Notes: generated by a model from the sequence alone, not told the origin. A stretch of DNA of 10,686 nucleotides from Sedimentisphaerales bacterium (GCA_016932895.1 JAFGCA010000588.1:1-10686), one strand, 5' to 3'. Positions 1 to 7,495 are shown, counted from the stretch's first letter. Translations and numbers: made by a program.

Positions 1-989
1 CCGTTGTCGCCCATGTAGACAACCAGCGTCGAGTCGCTGAGCCCGGACTCGTCGAGATAGTCGAGCACGCGGCCAAGGTTCTCGTCGAGCCCGTGCACGG
101 TCTCGCAATACTGACGGTAGAGGTCGTCGAACGACGGGACCGGATCGTTGTCGTATTGTCCGGTTTCCATGTGATCGACGCCGTGAATGCTGTAGCGCCG
201 CTCGCGGACCCAATGGGGCTGGGTCTGGTAGTTGCGCTCCGTGTTGGCCATCGTCTCGGGACGCTTGACCGGCGCCTGGGCATAACGGCCCTGATGCCGC
301 GGGGCGGGCTGGAACGGATAATGCACCGCCTTGAACGACAGGTAGAGGAAGAAGGGGCTCTTGCTGTCGCGTCCGTCCTTGAGCCAGGCCAGCGCCTGGT
401 CGGCCAGAACGTCGGTTGTGTATCCCTGTAAGGTTTGGCGCCGCCCGTTGATGTTGAGCGTGGGATTGGCGTAGGTGCCCTGGCCCTTGAAGCTGACCCA
501 GTGGTCGAAGCCCGGCCGGGGCCGGTCGTGATCGTGGCCCATGTGCCATTTACCGATGAAGGCGGTCTGGTACCCGGCCGTCTGGAGATACTGCGGGAAA
601 AACACCGTCCCCTCCGGCTCGGGCCGCTGGTTGTCCACGACGCGGTGGTGGTGCATGTACTGCCCGGTCAGGATCGAGGCCCGGCTGGGCGAGCACAGCG
701 ACGTGCTGACGAACGCGTTCGCTACGTGCGCCCCCTGCCGCGCCATGCGGTCCATGTTCGGGGTCTCCAGAAACTCCGGCCCCGTCGGCACAAAGCCCAT
801 GAAGTCGTAGCGATGGTCGTCGCTGAGGACGAAGACGATGTTCCTTCTGGCGGGCTTGTCCTTCGGCGCGGCCCACGAAGGCTGCCGGGCCGCCGCAACC
901 AGGGCCAGAGCCGCCGCGCCCCGACCAGTCCGCTTCAGAAAATCCCGCCGATTGCAGCAACACTTCTCCAGTCTCATAGATGCCGTCAT
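1..989 (-). CDS. Tat-exported formylglycine sulfatase, 3' end outside window
   Basis: Sulfatases of the alkaline phosphatase fold cleave sulfate esters; those in polysaccharide-degrading bacteria usually remove sulfate from glycans outside the cytoplasm. The reading frame is open from the start to the left edge (329 codons). Residues 14-19 read RRDFLK after a Cys triplet, followed by an Ala-rich hydrophobic stretch ending near residue 41, which is a twin-arginine signal. Metal-site aspartates D57-D58 follow (VLSDDH). The catalytic signature CSPSRASILTG begins at C99, the cysteine converted to formylglycine, so this is a Cys-type enzyme. The second signature GKWHMG is at residues 146-151, and GDNG at the left edge probably supplies further metal ligands (D328, N329). 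About a third of a typical 450-550 residue enzyme is missing. The start at 989 has AGGAG nine bases upstream; the in-frame ATG at 977 is too far from it. The text around both signatures resembles the N-acetylglucosamine-6-sulfatase-like subgroup, but the substrate is a guess. Confidence 0.95.
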   Translation of the reverse strand, partial: MTASMRLEKCCCNRRDFLKRTGRGAAALALVAAARQPSWAAPKDKPARRNIVFVLSDDHRYDFMGFVPTGPEFLETPNMDRMARQGAHVANAFVSTSLCSPSRASILTGQYMHHHRVVDNQRPEPEGTVFFPQYLQTAGYQTAFIGKWHMGHDHDRPRPGFDHWVSFKGQGTYANPTLNINGRRQTLQGYTTDVLADQALAWLKDGRDSKSPFFLYLSFKAVHYPFQPAPRHQGRYAQAPVKRPETMANTERNYQTQPHWVRERRYSIHGVDHMETGQYDNDPVPSFDDLYRQYCETVHGLDENLGRVLDYLDESGLSDSTLVVYMGDN

Positions 990-1065
990 ATCATCCGACT
1001 CCTGCGCATGCGTCATTTGCAAACGATATGGCTCTGGTGAAATGGAGAGCCGTATGTACGAGCCG

Positions 1066-1094
1066 ATAGTACTTGTCGGGCCGGCCGGAGTCAA
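1066..1094 (-). promoter_or_regulatory. Candidate sigma-70-like promoter of the sulfatase gene
   Basis: On the minus strand TTGACT (1094-1089) is followed after exactly 17 bases by TACTAT (1071-1066). These match the -35 and -10 consensus hexamers at 5 of 6 and 4 of 6 positions with ideal spacing. Transcription would start near 1059 and leave a leader of about 70 bases before the ATG at 989. The site lies downstream of the terminator-like hairpin of the preceding gene, so the sulfatase probably has its own transcript. This is pattern matching only, and planctomycete promoters are poorly defined. Confidence 0.5.
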
Positions 1095-1146
1095 CATTGG
1101 GACGGCGCGCTTTGCGGTGCGACCAGGTCTGGCTCGGTGTACGGCA

Positions 1147-1178
1147 AAGGGCTGCGAGCGTGTTGGCCCGCAGCCCTT
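1147..1178 (-). terminator. Hairpin terminator of the LamG/PA14 gene
   Basis: A perfect 10-base inverted repeat, AAGGGCTGCG (1147-1156) with CGCAGCCCTT (1169-1178), encloses a 12-base loop. It lies 34 bases past the stop codon at 1213. In the direction of transcription only a short T run (TTT, then GCC) follows, so an intrinsic terminator is likely but weak. The stem itself is strong and GC-rich, and it separates the LamG/PA14 gene from the sulfatase promoter. Confidence 0.6.
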
Positions 1179-1212
1179 GTCGACGCCAAAATCTGTGCCT
1201 GTGTTACGGACG

Positions 1213-3942
1213 TTACTGCCCCACGCCCGCATCAGGCTTGGTGACGCGAATATCGTCGATATACATCACGCCGGCTCCGCCTGCAACCGGAGCGTTGCGA
1301 TTGCCTGCGCCGATATCCATTCCCTTGACGGCCGTTACCGCCACACCGGCATTGGTGAACTCGCTGAGGGGAACCTTCCACTGCGTCCATTCCTCGGCGG
1401 TCAGAATCGCGTCGTCCGGATGCGTGACGATACCGGCGCGGCCGGCGCTGTCTTGGATCGCGACGTACAGAGGCGCAGGGTCGTTGTCCGCCTCGCCTCG
1501 CACGTACAGCGTCAGATCGGTCACGCCGTTGACCGTCCAGTTCTGCCCGGTCGCCCAAGTCCGCTCGGCCTGCGAATAGTACGGCATGGCCGTGTTGCTG
1601 TAATAGACCGGCAAGGCTTGATAGCCGCCGTGCACGTCGTCGGTCTCCACGACCAGGCCTCCGAAGTACGGACTGTCCGGACTCCAGACGTCATGCCCGA
1701 CCAGGGCGCCGGTACCGTTGCCCGGGTTGCCTGGCTCTGGCAGCGTGAAACCGATGCCATCGACCCAGACCTCAAACACACGCGAGCCGACGTCGTTGGT
1801 GTAGCTCTCGAAGTCATCGACAATGATGAAATCGGCCGTGGTGAAACTCCACACGCTGCCTTTCCAGGGACTCTCCGGATTGGCCGCATCGACCTCGTCA
1901 ATGCGCCAGTAGTACGTCGTGTTCCACTGGAGCGGCTCGGGCGTGTACGTCGTGGCATCGAGGACCTGTCGGCCACGATAGAGACCGGCGTCGGCCGCCG
2001 TTGCATTGGCCAGCGCCTCGGCGTCCGTGCCGAAATACACGTCGTGATCGGTCGCTTCTTCGCCCGCGCTCCAGCGCAGCACCGGTGTCTGGACGGCGTG
2101 TGGTTCGCCATTGATCGGAAGCGGACTGGTGGCCCTGACGGGCAGTTGCAGCCAGCCCTGCGAAATGATCTGACGCGGCAGCGTCGCGCTCTCCCAGGAC
2201 AGTCGCGCCACCGCACTGCCGGTGTTTTCATAGAACTCCATGCGGACCCGGTAGACTTGGCCGGCGATCAGGTCCACATCGGCCCGGTCGCTGGTAGTCC
2301 CGTGGTCGGTCCAGTTGTCGATGATGAGCTGCCCGTCCAGCCACAGCCGGACGCCATCGTCGCTGGTGGTGATGAGCGAGTAGGTCTCGGTGAACGGGGC
2401 CTCGAGGTCGGCGGTCCAGCGGGCCGACACGTTGTCACTGAGCCCGCCGGCCACTTCCCCGCCCCAGGTGTGGTCGATCGAGGCCTCGACTTGCGTCAGC
2501 ACCGGCTCGCCTGCGAGGTCCATACCGTTGAAGTACTCGGCCTTGACGCCGCCGCCTTCTCCGCGCGTCGTGAAGCTCCAGATCGGGCCCTTGTGGGTCC
2601 CCGCGAGCGTGACCTCGTCGACGCGCCAGTAGTAGGTCTGGTCCAACTCCAGCGGGCCGGGATCATACGTTTCGCTGGCCGACATCCACCCGCCGGCCAC
2701 GGCGTTGTCCACCTCGTCGAAGGTCTTTCCCAGGTAGACCGTGTGGAAGATCGCCCCCAGGCCCTTCTGCCAGGAGAGATTCTGATCGGGGCCCACGTAC
2801 CTCAAGCCGTCGATCGGATACGGTTTCCAGGCCGTCAGCGGTTGGACCGAGAAGCTCCAGACGTGGCCCTTCCAGGGGCTGTCGGAATGGGTGTCGTTGA
2901 CCTCATCGACGCGCCAATAGTAGGTGGCCCCGGGGGCCAATCCCTGGGGATAGAAATGGCTGGGCATGCCCACGGTCAGCAGGTTGGCGGCGGTCCTGCC
3001 GGCAAAGACGTCGGTATGGTCCGGGGTCGCAGTGCTGACTTCGTCGAAGTCCGCGCCGAAGTAGACTTCGTGGGCGTCGGCCGAGTCACCCGAATTCCAC
3101 TGGAGCACCTGCGACGTCGCCCCGATCATGGCGTCATGCTTGGGCACCGGACCGTGGGCAAGGGGATAGTACGGCTGCTCCGTCATGACGGCGTTTATCT
3201 CGTCCTCGTCCAGGACGCGGCCATAGTAGCGCACGTCGTCGATCGCGCCGTCCACCCACAGGTCGTAACCCGGGTCCAGCCATACCCCGATGGCAAACCG
3301 CTCGGGGTAGTTGCTGCTGATGGCGCTGACCCAGCGCATGGGGCCGCCGACATCCTCCGGGCCGACCGCCAGTTCGCCGTTGACGTAGATCATGACGTTC
3401 GCCCCGTCGTAGGTTGCGGCCAGGTGATACCACGTGTTCGTCTCGTATATGTTCGGGGTCTCCACGTAGCTCATGGCAGCTTCGGTGCGAATGGCCAGGC
3501 CGAAATCCTTCTCGTTCTCATCGACCCAGCCGTAGTTGTACAGGAAGAAGCCGCACTCGTCGTCGCCGGTGTCAATGCCGTTGCCCACAAAGCTGCTGAA
3601 ATAAGCGAAGCTGTTCAGTTTGGTCCAGCAGGCGACGGTAAATATCGCCGGCATCAGTTCGGCGGGAAACGCACCGGGCCCGTTGCCTACCCGTTCGGCA
3701 CACTGGACGTAGTCGTCGAGCCCATCAAACATCAGAGCGTTGCCGACCTGGCCGACGATCCAGGTCGGGCCGCCCATGAGCGTGCCCTTGTTGCCGAAAC
3801 GTGACAGATCGGCGGCCGTACTGCCGCGCCCCTCGTCGAGCCGCCACCACCCGATGAGATCGGGATCCACCTGGGCCAGGCCGGCGCCGCCCAGCCCGAG
3901 CACAAACAGTAGTGCCATGAGAACGAACGACCTGCAGGACAT
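1213..3942 (-). CDS. Secreted LamG / Fn3-like / PA14 multidomain protein
   Basis: This 909-residue exported protein contains no recognised catalytic domain and probably binds carbohydrate or protein at the cell surface. Residues 1-24 form a classical signal peptide ending GLAQ. Residues 25-253 are a LamG/concanavalin A-like lectin fold (GWWRLDEG at the start, WYHLAATYDG, the closing IDDVRYYGR). Two Fn3-like modules follow (about 259-366 and 370-459), each with a VYFG or VYLG strand and ending TYYWRVDEV...WSF. A PA14 domain (about 466-600, with AEYFNG and DDGVRLWLDG) comes next, then a third module (604-703). The C-terminal domain, 706-902, opens DDFESY and closes YIDDIRV, a beta-sandwich pattern seen in many planctomycete secreted proteins. 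No sortase, PEP-CTERM or type IX tail signal is visible. The start at 3942 is set by AAGGAGG five bases upstream and by the signal peptide; the frame stays open to 4215, but that extension looks non-coding. The ligand is unknown. Confidence 0.92.
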   Translation of the reverse strand: MSCRSFVLMALLFVLGLGGAGLAQVDPDLIGWWRLDEGRGSTAADLSRFGNKGTLMGGPTWIVGQVGNALMFDGLDDYVQCAERVGNGPGAFPAELMPAIFTVACWTKLNSFAYFSSFVGNGIDTGDDECGFFLYNYGWVDENEKDFGLAIRTEAAMSYVETPNIYETNTWYHLAATYDGANVMIYVNGELAVGPEDVGGPMRWVSAISSNYPERFAIGVWLDPGYDLWVDGAIDDVRYYGRVLDEDEINAVMTEQPYYPLAHGPVPKHDAMIGATSQVLQWNSGDSADAHEVYFGADFDEVSTATPDHTDVFAGRTAANLLTVGMPSHFYPQGLAPGATYYWRVDEVNDTHSDSPWKGHVWSFSVQPLTAWKPYPIDGLRYVGPDQNLSWQKGLGAIFHTVYLGKTFDEVDNAVAGGWMSASETYDPGPLELDQTYYWRVDEVTLAGTHKGPIWSFTTRGEGGGVKAEYFNGMDLAGEPVLTQVEASIDHTWGGEVAGGLSDNVSARWTADLEAPFTETYSLITTSDDGVRLWLDGQLIIDNWTDHGTTSDRADVDLIAGQVYRVRMEFYENTGSAVARLSWESATLPRQIISQGWLQLPVRATSPLPINGEPHAVQTPVLRWSAGEEATDHDVYFGTDAEALANATAADAGLYRGRQVLDATTYTPEPLQWNTTYYWRIDEVDAANPESPWKGSVWSFTTADFIIVDDFESYTNDVGSRVFEVWVDGIGFTLPEPGNPGNGTGALVGHDVWSPDSPYFGGLVVETDDVHGGYQALPVYYSNTAMPYYSQAERTWATGQNWTVNGVTDLTLYVRGEADNDPAPLYVAIQDSAGRAGIVTHPDDAILTAEEWTQWKVPLSEFTNAGVAVTAVKGMDIGAGNRNAPVAGGAGVMYIDDIRVTKPDAGVGQ
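1834..3168 (-). repeat. Three related Fn3-like modules within the LamG/PA14 gene
   Basis: Three protein-level repeats are encoded at 3168-2845, 2835-2566 and 2133-1834, the last separated from the others by the PA14 domain. Each has L-x-W near its start, then H-x-VYFG or H-T-VYLG, and ends TYYWR(V/I)DEV, a short loop, a K-G pair and WSF. The first and third are closest, sharing SPWKG between YYWR and WSF. They have diverged at DNA level, so recent duplication is unlikely. Such modules usually act as spacers or binding domains. Confidence 0.75.
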
Positions 3943-3960
3943 GATGACCTCCTTCGTACG

Positions 3961-3974
3961 GAATGTGAACATTC
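3961..3974. promoter_or_regulatory. Hyphenated palindrome GAATGT-GA-ACATTC, possible operator
   Basis: Two perfect 6-base half-sites are separated by two bases. The element lies 18 bases upstream of the LamG/PA14 start codon, just before its Shine-Dalgarno sequence. The size and symmetry fit a dimeric repressor site, or a very short RNA hairpin in the leader. No regulator gene is adjacent and no second copy was noticed in the window, so this is only a candidate. Confidence 0.25.
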
Positions 3975-4372
3975 TGCGCGTTTGCACCACGCGTACGCAT
4001 AATCCCGTGAGATTCGCAACGTCACCGCTCTGCCTGAGCGGCGCCGCATTCTTCAGGTCGATTGGGGCGGTCTTGCCTGTACGATGTCCGCCGCAATCAA
4101 GTCTTGGGTGTCCGCAGAAACCCGGCGCGGCTTGGCCTGGCAAAGCTGTCATCCTCCTGCACCATCGGTGATTCCTCAGTTTCCGCAAGTGCCTACGATC
4201 GGAAAAGGTGGACACAAGACCGGCCTTTTTCCACTATCAGCTTACCTGGAGCGGGGCCGACGGTCAAGAAAAACCTCCTTTCAGCTCGGGATGAAGCATT
4301 GGGTGTGGGTCTGATCTGTGTTTTCGCCGCGATGCGACTCGTATCCGTCGATCGCGCGGCCGGGACGACCGC

Positions 4373-4401
4373 TTGCCTCGGAGCACCTCTGCCGGTAGCA
4401 T
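4373..4401 (+). promoter_or_regulatory. Candidate promoter of the double-hydrolase gene
   Basis: TTGCCT (4373-4378) and TAGCAT (4396-4401) are 17 bases apart and each matches the sigma-70 hexamers at 4 of 6 positions. Transcription would begin near 4408, about 40 bases before the ATG at 4448. That would leave the alternative ATG at 4412 almost leaderless, which supports the downstream start. Two 4-of-6 matches can arise by chance. Confidence 0.35.
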
Positions 4402-4447
4402 GGCGCTTTGAATGTCACGTTTGGAGTGTCGTTTCCCGGAGATCGAT

Positions 4448-5926
4448 ATGAACGAAACCACACGCGGAAAAGTACGTACCGCCTCGCTCCTGCTCTTGTC
4501 TGTCTCGGTGCTCTTTGCCAGCGCCGCCGCAGGCGCCGATCGCAGTCCCTTTCCAGGCGAGAAGTCGTCTTTTCATTCGTACGATCGCTACGATTTCACC
4601 CGGGACGGCAGATCGTGCATCGTCGTCGCGCCGAAAACCGTAGCGAAGGGAACGCCGTGGATCTGGCGGGCCCGGTTCTTTGGCCACGAGCCGCAGACGG
4701 ACCTGGCGCTGCTGGAACGGGGCTTCCACGTAGCGTATGTTGACGTGGCCGGGCTGTTCGGCGCCCCGGAGGCCGTGGCGATCTGGGATCGGTTCTACAC
4801 GTACCTGACGCAGGAGCACCGATTCGCCAAGAGGGCCGTCCTGGAGGGCATGAGTCGCGGGGGCCTGATCATCTACAACTGGGCCGCGAAGAACCCGGAG
4901 AAGGTATGCTGCATCTATGCCGACGCCCCGGTCTGTGACATCAGGAGCTGGCCCGGCGGCAAGGGCGCCGGCGCCGGTCACGCGCCGAGCTGGGCACAGT
5001 GCCTGGAAGCGTACGGCCTGACCGAGTCGCAGGCCCTGGCCGCGACCTGCAATCCCATCGATCAACTGGAACCGCTGGCCCGCGCCGCCGTTCCGCTGCT
5101 GCACGTGGTCGGGGACGCCGATGAGGTCGTCCCGGTCGCCGAGAATACCGCCGTGCTGGAGCGGCGCTACCGCGCCCTCGGCGGGTCCATCGAAGTGATT
5201 CACAAGGACGGCGTCGGACACCATCCCCACAGTCTCAAGGACCCGGCGCCGATTGTGGAATTCATCTGTGCCAACGTGGACAGCGAGGCTCCGGCCTCAG
5301 CAGTTGCCGGCGTCGCCGAGCCCGTGCGTGAGAGAATCGAGTGGTGTGACATCTGGATCACCAACGCCAACACCGACGACCTGCCGCGCGTGCTTCTGAT
5401 CGGCGATTCCATCACCCGGGGCTATTTCAGCGGCGTCGAGCAGGCCTTGCAGGGCAAGGCGAACTGCGCCCGGCTGACGACGTCGCGCTGTATCTGCGAC
5501 CCGGTATTCTTCGAGGAATTGCTGCTGGTCCTGCGCCAGTACCGTTTTCACGTCATCCACTTCAACAACGGTCTGCACGGCATGGGATACACCGACGCGC
5601 AATACCGCCAGGCTTTCGCCCGGCTGATGGAAGCGCTGCGGGAACACCGACGCGGGGCCCGTCTTATCTGGGCCACAACCACGCCGGTCCGCGACCGCGC
5701 CGATCTGGCCGTGCTTTCGCAGAGCACCGAAACCGTACGTCGCAGGAACCGCATCGCCATGGAATTCCTCACCGGCGCCGACGTGCAGGTGAACGACCTG
5801 TTCGCCCTGGCCATCGATCACCCGGAATACCACAGTTCCGACGGCGTCCACTTCAACGCCAAAGGCAAAACCGCCCAGATCGAACAGGTCTCCCGACACC
5901 TGCTCAAACACTTCCCGGCCGACTGA
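4448..5926 (+). CDS. Secreted alpha/beta hydrolase fused to SGNH/GDSL esterase
   Basis: This 492-residue exported protein joins two different esterase folds. Residues 1-30 are a signal peptide ending AAAGA. The first domain (about 40-285) is an alpha/beta hydrolase: nucleophile elbow GMSRGG with S136, acid in GDADEVVP (D225, or possibly D223), and histidine in GVGHHP (H258). The second (about 312-490) is an SGNH hydrolase: GDSIT with S321, FNNGLHG as the Asn-containing block III, and DGVH with D465 and H468. Both catalytic sets look complete, so both domains may be active, plausibly removing acetyl or other acyl groups from polysaccharide. The start at 4448 has GGAG six bases upstream; the ATG at 4412 lacks a ribosome binding site and would put 12 extra residues, several of them charged, ahead of the signal peptide. 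The gene ends 14 bases from the convergent methionine sulfoxide reductase gene. The acyl substrate cannot be read from the sequence. Confidence 0.9.
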   Translation: MNETTRGKVRTASLLLLSVSVLFASAAAGADRSPFPGEKSSFHSYDRYDFTRDGRSCIVVAPKTVAKGTPWIWRARFFGHEPQTDLALLERGFHVAYVDVAGLFGAPEAVAIWDRFYTYLTQEHRFAKRAVLEGMSRGGLIIYNWAAKNPEKVCCIYADAPVCDIRSWPGGKGAGAGHAPSWAQCLEAYGLTESQALAATCNPIDQLEPLARAAVPLLHVVGDADEVVPVAENTAVLERRYRALGGSIEVIHKDGVGHHPHSLKDPAPIVEFICANVDSEAPASAVAGVAEPVRERIEWCDIWITNANTDDLPRVLLIGDSITRGYFSGVEQALQGKANCARLTTSRCICDPVFFEELLLVLRQYRFHVIHFNNGLHGMGYTDAQYRQAFARLMEALREHRRGARLIWATTTPVRDRADLAVLSQSTETVRRRNRIAMEFLTGADVQVNDLFALAIDHPEYHSSDGVHFNAKGKTAQIEQVSRHLLKHFPAD

Positions 5927-5940
5927 CAGCGGCGGCGCGG

Positions 5941-7458
5941 TCAGAAGATGCGACGGTAGACGTGACAGTAGGGAGTCTTGCCCGTTTTGTTGTAGTAGTC
6001 CTGGTGGTATTTCTCGCCGGGCCAGAACTTACCGGCCGCCGTGATTTCGGTCTTCACGTCGAAGCCCTTCTCGCGCAGCGTTTGCACCAGCGTCTCGGCC
6101 GTCTGCTTCTGTTCGTCGTTCAGATAGAAAACGCCCGAGCGATACTGCGTGCCGATGTCCGGGCCCTGGCGATTCAACTGCGTGAAATCGTGCGTCTCGA
6201 AAAAGAGCTTGGCCAATTGCTCGTAGGTGATCTTGGCCGGATCGTAGATCACTTCCACGGCTTCGGCGTGCCCGGTCTTGTCAGTGCAGACCTGCTTGTA
6301 CGTCGGGTTGTCCACGTGTCCGCCGGTGTAGCCGACGGTGGTGGAGATGACGCCGGCGGCCCGCTGGAAGTGATACTCCGTGCCCCAGAAGCACCCGGAA
6401 GCGAAGATCGCCCGCTCGGTCTTCTTCTGGTCACTCTCGGCTCTGGCCTGGCGCTGCTCGGGCGTGAGAAAGTCCATGGAGATCGAGTTGACGCAATAGC
6501 GGGTATTCTTCGGGGTTAATTGCTCGCCCCGGAAGACGTGTCCGAGGTGCCCGCCGCAGTTGGCGCAGATGATCTCGGTTCGCATCCCGTCGGCGTCGGG
6601 CTGCCACTTCACCGCGCCGGGGATCTGATCGTCGAAGCTGGGCCAGCCGCAGTCCGACTTGAACTTGGACGACGACTCGAACAGCTCGGCGTCACAACGT
6701 CGACAGGTATACACTCCGTTCTCGAAATGCTTGTTGAACTTGCCGCTGAACGGCCGCTCGGTGCCCTTGTAGACAATCACCCGCTCTTCTTCCGGCGTGA
6801 GTTGGTTGTACATCTTTTCCTCTCGGTAGAATGAGATTTCGTCGACGTGGATGTCCGCGTTGAATTCCTTCTCGATCGCGACGACCGCGACGCTGCGCAG
6901 GTTGCCCGCATCGAGCGGCTGGTTCAGTGACGCCGGCACGAACTTGCGGAACGGCAGCTTGATCTCCTGCCACTGCTGCGTCGCCCGGAACGGCGCGTGG
7001 TAATACTGCCAGGGCAGCCGCGTGTCCTTCGTGCGCAGGTGGATGGCGTACGATTCGCCGTTACCCTTGACGGTCACCTGCACGCCGTCGTACGCGGCGG
7101 CGTTGAAGTTCCGCCGCTTCGGGTTCAGAGACAGGCGGGCCTGGACGAAGCCGCCGTTGTTTTTGAGCGATACCGACCCCGTCATGTGCATGGCGGTGCG
7201 GCCGTCGTGTGCTGCAACTCCCATTTTGCCCGTCGATACCCCGCCCATCACCCGGTCGGTCAGAAGCTCCCACCCGGTGCCGAGCCGGCTCTTTCCGTCG
7301 CTCGCAGAAAAATCGTCGATCAGCAATTTTGTGCCCGTCACGGCGCCCGGTCCGGCGTCTCTGGCCTGCGGCCCGCCCCAGACCGCCAGCACCGCCAAGC
7401 CCAGCACGACCGCAAAAAACGCCGTTTTCGCCTTGTTAAAATACACATTTCTATGCAT
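5941..7458 (-). CDS. msrBA: Exported CIA30-MsrB-MsrA methionine sulfoxide reductase fusion
   Basis: MsrA and MsrB reduce the S and R forms of methionine sulfoxide in proteins, and this 505-residue protein carries both. Residues 12-29 are hydrophobic (signal peptide or membrane anchor; no lipobox). Residues about 44-213 match the CIA30 domain, a galactose-binding-like fold (IDDF, WELLTDRVMGG, DEISFY). MsrB spans about 216-335, with zinc cysteines C252, C255, C298 and C301, resolving-type C270 in CGWPSF and catalytic C322 in RYCVNS. MsrA spans about 348-505, with catalytic C356 in GCFWG and candidate recycling cysteines C391 and C498. The order MsrB then MsrA is the reverse of the PilB type. 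All key residues are present, so both activities are expected. The start at 7458 has AAAGGA six bases upstream. M216 begins the MsrB domain and has its own ribosome-binding-like sequence. No thioredoxin-like electron donor is encoded nearby. The role of the CIA30 part is unknown. Confidence 0.93.
   Translation of the reverse strand: MHRNVYFNKAKTAFFAVVLGLAVLAVWGGPQARDAGPGAVTGTKLLIDDFSASDGKSRLGTGWELLTDRVMGGVSTGKMGVAAHDGRTAMHMTGSVSLKNNGGFVQARLSLNPKRRNFNAAAYDGVQVTVKGNGESYAIHLRTKDTRLPWQYYHAPFRATQQWQEIKLPFRKFVPASLNQPLDAGNLRSVAVVAIEKEFNADIHVDEISFYREEKMYNQLTPEEERVIVYKGTERPFSGKFNKHFENGVYTCRRCDAELFESSSKFKSDCGWPSFDDQIPGAVKWQPDADGMRTEIICANCGGHLGHVFRGEQLTPKNTRYCVNSISMDFLTPEQRQARAESDQKKTERAIFASGCFWGTEYHFQRAAGVISTTVGYTGGHVDNPTYKQVCTDKTGHAEAVEVIYDPAKITYEQLAKLFFETHDFTQLNRQGPDIGTQYRSGVFYLNDEQKQTAETLVQTLREKGFDVKTEITAAGKFWPGEKYHQDYYNKTGKTPYCHVYRRIF
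6811..6825 (-). promoter_or_regulatory. Possible internal translation start at the MsrB domain
   Basis: The codon for M216 (6813-6811) is preceded by CGAGAGGAAAAG, which contains a Shine-Dalgarno-like AGAGG five bases from the ATG. The protein from here begins MYNQLTPEEERV, very close to the usual N-terminus of a free-standing MsrB. It would be a 290-residue MsrB-MsrA without the signal peptide or CIA30 domain. The site may be in use, or may be a relic of the gene fusion. Confidence 0.4.
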
Positions 7459-7489
7459 GGCTTATCCTTTCAGCGTACCACTTTACCCT

Positions 7490-7495
7490 GTTATA
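7490..7495 (-). promoter_or_regulatory. Candidate -10 element of the msrBA fusion gene
   Basis: On the minus strand TATAAC (7495-7490) matches the -10 consensus at 5 of 6 positions and lies 31 bases before the start codon. The region 16-18 bases further upstream is A-rich and has no good -35 hexamer, so only half a promoter is visible. It may need an activator or a different sigma factor. Confidence 0.35.

Larger units (their letters stand above)
3943..4447. other. Divergent intergenic region with no convincing gene
   Basis: This 505-base stretch separates the divergently transcribed LamG/PA14 and hydrolase genes. Short frames cross it on both strands, but none has a ribosome binding site or a recognisable protein. 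It holds the leaders and promoters of both genes, a 14-base palindrome close to the LamG start, and an imperfect inverted repeat (GGAAAAGG at 4201-4208 with CCTTTTTCC at 4224-4232) of unknown role. Confidence 0.7.

Noticed and set aside
838..3804. Plus-strand open frame of 988 codons
   Set aside because: It lies antisense to the LamG/PA14 gene and the sulfatase start. Its translation is low-complexity, rich in V, R, G and D, with no domain. The minus strand encodes clear domains with good start signals, so this is a by-product of high GC and codon bias.
3943..4215. N-terminal extension of the LamG/PA14 protein by 91 residues
   Set aside because: The extension is Arg/Cys-rich, lacks a ribosome binding site and would bury the signal peptide. 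AAGGAGG sits directly before the start at 3942.
4201..4232. Inverted repeat GGAAAAGG / CCTTTTTCC as a terminator or small RNA
   Set aside because: It has an unpaired base and a 15-base loop, and lies upstream of both flanking genes where no terminator is needed. No promoter for a small RNA was seen.
4412..4447. Earlier ATG for the double hydrolase
   Set aside because: There is no ribosome binding site, and it would be almost at the predicted transcription start. The ATG at 4448 has GGAG at good spacing and begins a normal signal peptide.
4415..5230. Minus-strand open frame of 271 codons
   Set aside because: It is antisense to the alpha/beta hydrolase domain and lacks any recognisable protein feature; the plus strand carries complete catalytic motifs.
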